In this document: piece after piece, positions 59,236-64,000 of the stretch
How the letters are laid out: each line of letters starts with the position of its first letter
Numbering within the stretch: the first letter of the stretch is position 1
Source: Rhodopseudomonas sp. P2A-2r
GTDB lineage: Bacteria; Pseudomonadota; Alphaproteobacteria; Rhizobiales; Xanthobacteraceae
Length of the DNA: 64,000 nt
Reading direction: 5' to 3'
Assembly: GCF_026015985.1 (NCBI RefSeq)
Contig: NZ_CP110389.1
Location: forward strand, 248,001-312,000
Program-made: the position numbers and the translations under genes
Notes under the pieces: model-generated
What the model was told of the DNA's origin: nothing
Databases searched by the model: none
The model's input: the letters and a program-made list of their open reading frames with translations, nothing else

Positions 59236-59790
59236 TCAGGTGCCGGCGAAGAAGAATGCGGCCAGCCGGGTGTTGATGTTCTCGGCGACCTCGTTGGCGC
59301 CACGGTCCTCGGCGTCGCGGAAGGCGCGCGCACGGGCGAAGCGCTGCAGGCCGCCGGGAATGTCGTAGGTGATGCGCGAGAAGGTGTTGCCGGTCAGGAC
59401 CTGCTTGCCGGTGGCGATCTCGATCAGCCCGTAGCTGACATCGAGGCCGTAATTCTCACTGGTCGGCAGGGCGGTCGCCGGATCGACGATCAGCGAGGTG
59501 CGGCTCGACGACAGACGCAGGATCAGGCGATGTGTCGGCGGTGCGCCGGCGGCGTCGCCGTACATCTTGAACATCAGGTCGTTGCGAACCTGGATGCCGA
59601 CGCGCTGATAGGGCGATCCGGTCGGCAGCACCAGCGGCGGCACTTCGACGCCGGCCAGCTTTTCGCGCACACCGACGCCGCCGGCCACACTGTGCTCGCC
59701 GTACAGCGGCTGGAAACAGCCTGCGGTCAGCGCGCCCAGCACGACGACGACCATCAGCCTGGCGGCGATGCGGAGTTTAGCCGACGACAT
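59236..59790 (-). CDS. lptE: LPS-assembly lipoprotein LptE
   Basis: Partner of LptD in the outer membrane. 184 residues from 59790 ([25 protein letters not shown]); lipobox LTAGC, then FQPLYGEHS. Single beta-alpha domain typical of LptE. Overlaps the leuS 3' end by 14 nt; position upstream of holA is the standard leuS-lptE-holA order. Confidence 0.9.
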   Translation of the reverse strand: MSSAKLRIAARLMVVVVLGALTAGCFQPLYGEHSVAGGVGVREKLAGVEVPPLVLPTGSPYQRVGIQVRNDLMFKMYGDAAGAPPTHRLILRLSSSRTSLIVDPATALPTSENYGLDVSYGLIEIATGKQVLTGNTFSRITYDIPGGLQRFARARAFRDAEDRGANEVAENINTRLAAFFFAGT

Positions 59791-62401
59791 TGACGATCCT
59801 CTGCGGAACAATAATGATCTTGCGCACGGGTTTACCGTCCAGGGCTTGTTTTACCGTATCGAGTGCCAAAACGGCAGCCTCAATTTCCGGGTTCTGCGCG
59901 TCCCTGGCCACCACGACCTCGCCGCGCTTCTTGCCGTTGACCTGCACCGGCAGGGTGATGGTGTCTTCAACCAGCAAATTGGGCTCGATTTGCGGCCACG
60001 ACGCCTCGGAAATCATGCCGCTCTGCCCGAGCACGGTCCAGCACTCCTCGGCCAGATGCGGCATCATCGGCGCAAACAGTTGCACAAGAATGACCGCGGC
60101 CTCGTTCAGTGCCCAGCACATGTCGGGCGAGGGCGTGCCCGGCCGGGCCAGCGCCTCGCCGAGCGCGTTGGAGAACTCGCGGATATGGGCGAGACAGACG
60201 TTGAAATGCAGCTTCTCGATTTCGCTCGAGACCTTGGCAAGGGCGCCATGGGCGGACTTGCGCACCGCCAGCGCTTCGGCGCCGAACTCGGCGGGTCGGG
60301 CTGATGGCGCCGACTTGCCGTGCTCGGCCGAATCGTTGACCTGGCGCCACAGCCGCTGCACGAAGCGCGAGGCACCCTTGACGCCTTCCTCGCTCCAGAT
60401 CACGTCGCGGTCCGGCGGCGAATCCGACAGCATGAACCAGCGCGCAGTATCGGCGCCGTAGGTGCCGATGATGTCGTCGGGATCGACGGTGTTGCGCTTG
60501 GACTTCGACATCTTCTCGATGGCGCCGATCGCCACCTCGGAGCCGTCGTCGAGCATGGTCGCGCGGCGACCGTCGCCATCGGGAACGATGCTGATTTCGG
60601 CGGGCGAGGCGAAGGTGCCGTCGGCCTTCCTGTAGGTCTCGTGCACCACCATGCCCTGGGTGAACATGCCGGCGAACGGCTCATCGAGGCCGATATGGCC
60701 GGTGGCCTTCATCGCCCGCGTGAAGAAGCGGCTGTACAGCAGATGCAGGATCGCGTGTTCGACGCCGCCGATATACTGGTCGACCGGCATCATCCGGTTC
60801 GCCACGTCAGGTGTGGTCGGCGCGTTCTCGTTCCATGGATCGGTGAAGCGCGCGAAGTACCAGGACGAATCCACGAAGGTGTCCATGGTGTCGGTTTCGC
60901 GCTGCGCCTTGCCGCCGCATTGCGGGCAGGCGACGTGCTTCCAGGTCGGGTGATGGTCGAGGGCATTGCCGGGCTTGTCGAAGGTAACGTCGTCCGGCAG
61001 CACCACCGGCAACTCCTTGTCGGGCACCGGAACGACGCCGCAGACTTCGCAGTGGATTACCGGAATCGGGCAGCCCCAGTAACGCTGGCGCGAGATGCCC
61101 CAGTCGCGCAGGCGGAAATTGACCTTGCGCTCGCCAACCGGCGCGTTGCCGCGCATCTCGCCTTCGAGTCGCTTGGCCACTTCCGCCTTGGCTTCGTCGA
61201 TGGTCATGCCGTCGAGGAACCGCGAATTGATCATGCGGCCGTCGCCGTCATAGGCGATGTCGGTGATGATGAAGGTCGCGGGATCCTGTCCCTCGGGGCA
61301 GACCACAGGCGTGTTGCCGAGGCCGTATTTGTTGACGAAGTCGAGGTCGCGCTGGTCATGCGCGGGGCAGCCGAAGATGGCGCCGGTGCCGTATTCCATC
61401 AGCACGAAGTTGGCGACGTAAACCGGAATCGTCCATGTCGGGTCGAACGGATGGATCGCCCGGATGCCGGTATCGAATCCCTGCTTCTCGGCGGTGTCGA
61501 TGATTTCCTGCGCGGTGCCCTGACGCTTGGTCTCGGCAATGAACGCCGCAAGCTCGGGGTTCTTCACGCCGGCCGCCAGCGCCAGCGGATGATCCGCTGC
61601 CATCGCCATGAACTTGGCGCCGAACAGCGTGTCCGGTCGCGTCGTGAAGACCTTCAGCTCGCTTTCGCCATTGGGCGCGGTTGCCGCATCCAGCGCGAAA
61701 CGCACCAGCATGCCCTCGGAGCGGCCGATCCAGTTGCGCTGCATCAGCCGCACCTTGTCCGGCCAGCGGTCGAGATTGTCCAACGCGTCGAGCAGCTCCT
61801 GCGAGTACTTCGTGATCTTGAAGACCCACTGATTCATTTCGCGCTGCTCGACCACGGCGCCGGAACGCCAGCCGCGGCCGTCGATCACCTGCTCGTTGGC
61901 GAGCACGGTCATGTCGACCGGGTCCCAGTTGATCTTGCGCTGCTCGCGCTCGGCGAGCCCGGCCTTCATGAAATCGAGAAACATCTTCTGCTGATGTTTG
62001 TAGTAGCTGGGATCGCAGGTGGCGAATTCACGCGACCAGTCGAGCGACAGACCCATGGTCTGCAGCTGCTTCTTCATCGAAGCGATATTGTCGTAGGTCC
62101 AGGCTTTCGGCGCGACCTTACGTTCGATCGCCGCGTTTTCGGCGGGCAGGCCGAAGGCGTCCCAGCCCATCGGATGCAGCACGTTCTTGCCCTGGGCGCG
62201 CTGGAAGCGGGCCACCACGTCGCCCATGGTGTAGTTGCGGACGTGGCCCATGTGGATGCGGCCCGACGGATACGGGAACATTTCGAGCACGTAATATTTC
62301 GGCCTGACGTCGTCGTTCTTCGTGGCGAAGATCGCCTTGTCGTCCCACTGGCGTTGCCAGCGCGGCTCGGTCTCGCGGGCGTTGTAGCGTTCACTGGTCA
62401 T
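59777..62401 (-). CDS. leuS: Leucyl-tRNA synthetase
   Basis: Class I synthetase of 874 residues. HIGH motif in [18 protein letters not shown] (about 45-55), editing domain with [21 protein letters not shown], zinc-type CPQCGG, KMSKS in [18 protein letters not shown] (about 635), anticodon-binding and C-terminal domains. No frameshift. Confidence 0.98.
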   Translation of the reverse strand: MTSERYNARETEPRWQRQWDDKAIFATKNDDVRPKYYVLEMFPYPSGRIHMGHVRNYTMGDVVARFQRAQGKNVLHPMGWDAFGLPAENAAIERKVAPKAWTYDNIASMKKQLQTMGLSLDWSREFATCDPSYYKHQQKMFLDFMKAGLAEREQRKINWDPVDMTVLANEQVIDGRGWRSGAVVEQREMNQWVFKITKYSQELLDALDNLDRWPDKVRLMQRNWIGRSEGMLVRFALDAATAPNGESELKVFTTRPDTLFGAKFMAMAADHPLALAAGVKNPELAAFIAETKRQGTAQEIIDTAEKQGFDTGIRAIHPFDPTWTIPVYVANFVLMEYGTGAIFGCPAHDQRDLDFVNKYGLGNTPVVCPEGQDPATFIITDIAYDGDGRMINSRFLDGMTIDEAKAEVAKRLEGEMRGNAPVGERKVNFRLRDWGISRQRYWGCPIPVIHCEVCGVVPVPDKELPVVLPDDVTFDKPGNALDHHPTWKHVACPQCGGKAQRETDTMDTFVDSSWYFARFTDPWNENAPTTPDVANRMMPVDQYIGGVEHAILHLLYSRFFTRAMKATGHIGLDEPFAGMFTQGMVVHETYRKADGTFASPAEISIVPDGDGRRATMLDDGSEVAIGAIEKMSKSKRNTVDPDDIIGTYGADTARWFMLSDSPPDRDVIWSEEGVKGASRFVQRLWRQVNDSAEHGKSAPSARPAEFGAEALAVRKSAHGALAKVSSEIEKLHFNVCLAHIREFSNALGEALARPGTPSPDMCWALNEAAVILVQLFAPMMPHLAEECWTVLGQSGMISEASWPQIEPNLLVEDTITLPVQVNGKKRGEVVVARDAQNPEIEAAVLALDTVKQALDGKPVRKIIIVPQRIVNVVG

Positions 62402-62534
62402 CTGGATTCGGCAGTCCGTCCCAAGGCTTAAGGCCGGGGACTAGGCCATGAAAGCCGATGCGGGGTCAATGGTTTGGCGGCGCCGTCGTACCGGGTTCGC
62501 TCCGGCGTTGCCCCCGCGCCGCGAACGGCAGGGC

Positions 62535-64000
62535 TCACCCGGCCAGCGCCACCGAGGTCTCGAACGCCCGGACAAAGCCGTGTTCGACCACGTTGTTGCG
62601 GCCGCGCCGCTTGGCTGCGTAGAGCGAGGCGTCGGCAGCCTCAATCAGGTCCTTCGCCCCCGAAAGCCTGGCCGGCACCGCCGATGCCACGCCGATGCTG
62701 ACAGTCACGTGCTGATAGGCGCTGGTGGCGTGGGGAATCGCCAGGCTCCAGACCGCAGCCCGCACCATTTCGCCGATGTTCACCGCCCGTGCGGTGTCGG
62801 TATTGGGCAGCAGCAGGCAGAATTCCTCGCCGCCGTAGCGGCCGCCAAATCCCGACACCTGGGTCGCGATGGCGCCGAGCGCCTCACCGAGGCGGGCAAG
62901 GCAGGCATCGCCCTCGGGATGGCCATAGGTGTCGTTGAACAGCTTGAAATGGTCGACGTCGATCATCAGCAGGGCCAGATCGTCGCCGGACTGCTGGGCC
63001 TTCAGCCATTCGAAATCGAGCCGGCTCTGGAATCCGCGCCGATTGGCGAGGCCGGACAGCATGTCGATGGAGGCGATCACCGTGAGTTGCTCGTTGGTGG
63101 CGCGCAATTCGCGTTCCCGGCCCCGCAACTGGGCGGCCATGCCGTAAAATGCCCGGGCGAGGGGGATGAATTCCGCGGGCAGGCTGGCGCGGGCGACCCG
63201 GGCCGACCAGTCGCCCCGGCCGAAGCGCTTGGCCATGGTCTCCATCAGGTGAATCGGCTGGATGATGAGCCGCTCCGCCACCACCAGCGCGCCCAGCAGG
63301 ACAAACAGACAAACAAAGCCCAGCTGCAGATATGCGGTGCGAATGTCACGGTCGGCCGTTGCCGCCACAATGGACTCGTCGATGCTGACGATCAACCGCG
63401 CACTGCTGCCGGGAAGGGTGGCATAGGACACCGCTTGCTCGCTGCCGTCATCAGCCTTGACGCTGAGCGATCCTGCGATGCGATTGACATTCGCGGTCTT
63501 GGCCATGATGGCGGCCAGAATCTCCGGATCGTCCATCTTGCGCCCGATCTTGCTCGCCTGGTCGGACGGCGCTGCAAGCACGACCCCGGTGCCATCAACC
63601 AGCACCGCCGAGACCCCGGGCCGGCCGCCCAGATTGTTCATCAGCTTGGACATCCAGCTGAGATTGATGGTCGCGATGATCACCGCATCATCGCCATTGT
63701 CCATGCCCGGCGCGAGATAGGCTGCAACCACCGATGGCGCGTTCGTTGTACGGCCAAACAGGTAATCACTTACCACGAAATCGCCGGATGCCAGCGCGCG
63801 CTGGAAGTAGGGGCGGTCGCTGTAGTTAATTCCCTGCTCGACCATTTCGGACCAGGTCGAGCACATCGCCCTGCCGTCCTTGCCTGCCACCGTCAGGCTG
63901 CGAATCCAGGGCATGTCACCGCGCAGGCTGGCGCGCATAATGGCGCAGCTGCGGTTCACCTGGCCCGCGGACGTATAGATAAAGGCCGACGATTTCAGCA
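62535..64000 (-). CDS. Membrane sensor diguanylate cyclase (partial, N-terminus outside window)
   Basis: The reading frame continues to the window end. Visible: an extracytoplasmic Cache-like sensor (about 300 residues, GRAMCSTWSEMVEQGINYSDRPYFQRAL, LVIDGTG-like strand VSAVLVDGTGVVLAAPSD), a membrane segment (LGFVCLFVLLGALVVAERLII), a HAMP-like linker and a GGDEF domain: FGGRYGGEEFCLLLPN, giving GGEEF in the active site. Opposite the usual direction of nothing nearby; second cyclase of the window. Confidence 0.92.
   Translation of the reverse strand, partial: LKSSAFIYTSAGQVNRSCAIMRASLRGDMPWIRSLTVAGKDGRAMCSTWSEMVEQGINYSDRPYFQRALASGDFVVSDYLFGRTTNAPSVVAAYLAPGMDNGDDAVIIATINLSWMSKLMNNLGGRPGVSAVLVDGTGVVLAAPSDQASKIGRKMDDPEILAAIMAKTANVNRIAGSLSVKADDGSEQAVSYATLPGSSARLIVSIDESIVAATADRDIRTAYLQLGFVCLFVLLGALVVAERLIIQPIHLMETMAKRFGRGDWSARVARASLPAEFIPLARAFYGMAAQLRGRERELRATNEQLTVIASIDMLSGLANRRGFQSRLDFEWLKAQQSGDDLALLMIDVDHFKLFNDTYGHPEGDACLARLGEALGAIATQVSGFGGRYGGEEFCLLLPNTDTARAVNIGEMVRAAVWSLAIPHATSAYQHVTVSIGVASAVPARLSGAKDLIEAADASLYAAKRRGRNNVVEHGFVRAFETSVALAG

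Overview
The window is 64 kb of GC-rich alphaproteobacterial chromosome. Gene content and order point to the Bradyrhizobium/Rhodopseudomonas group (Nitrobacteraceae). Supporting signs are pmtA beside dnaJ-dnaK, the hisB-DUF2628-hisH-hisA-hisF-hisE-coaA run, hslV-DUF2585-hslU, the ornithine-lipid enzyme OlsB, and the origin-proximal block dnaQ-coaE-maf-PSRP | hemJ-rho-trmE-mnmG-rsmG-parA-parB. No rRNA, tRNA or CRISPR array was seen.

Layout. 1-17.9 kb is housekeeping: gpmA (cut by the window edge), dapB, a DUF1330 gene, pyrF, an FMN reductase, pmtA, dnaJ, dnaK, an exported protein, an exported nicotinamidase, grpE, hrcA, rph, rdgB, hemW, a YraM-like lipoprotein, rsmI, yraN and gshB. 17.9-29.3 kb is an accessory zone: a metallo-beta-lactamase-fold protein, a 5'-truncated bchE followed by intact bchJ (bacteriochlorophyll genes, with FNR/FixK-like and PpsR-like sites still upstream), a diguanylate cyclase, a broken secreted-protein gene, an IS630-family remnant, a GDSL autotransporter with a frameshift, a two-barrel outer-membrane protein with omptin-like catalytic residues, and an IS5-type remnant. 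The two ends of a comM/yifB gene lie on either side of the IS630-to-IS5 segment (about 23.2 and 29.1 kb), so this segment has replaced the middle of comM. 29.3-33.5 kb carries an exported protein, a hybrid histidine kinase and olsB. 33.6-41.2 kb holds coaA, the histidine genes and hslVU. 41.4-48.4 kb holds smr, mltA, timA, secB, dnaQ, coaE, maf and the PSRP gene. 48.9-58 kb holds hemJ, rho, trmE, mnmG, rsmG, parA and parB with four parS palindromes, then holA, lptE, leuS and a partial sensor diguanylate cyclase.

Replication origin. Gene direction diverges around 48.5-48.9 kb. That AT-rich spacer has DnaA-box-like sequences, an A/T-rich stretch and overlapping CtrA-like half sites, and it sits next to the DUF299 gene that borders the origin in other alphaproteobacteria. 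It is a good oriC candidate. hemE, the usual neighbour, is not there.

Sequence quality. Several conserved genes (mnmG twice, secB, dnaQ, hisA, the GDSL autotransporter, the 22.4 kb secreted protein) carry frameshifts that are each explained by losing one G or C, mostly from a short homopolymer run. hslU has one in-frame TAG where CAG is expected. Base-calling error explains the set better than decay, so these genes are reported as probably intact in the organism. By contrast, bchE, comM, the DUF4269 gene and the IS5 fragment have lost large parts and look truly broken.

At least three families of palindromic intergenic repeats are spread through the window.
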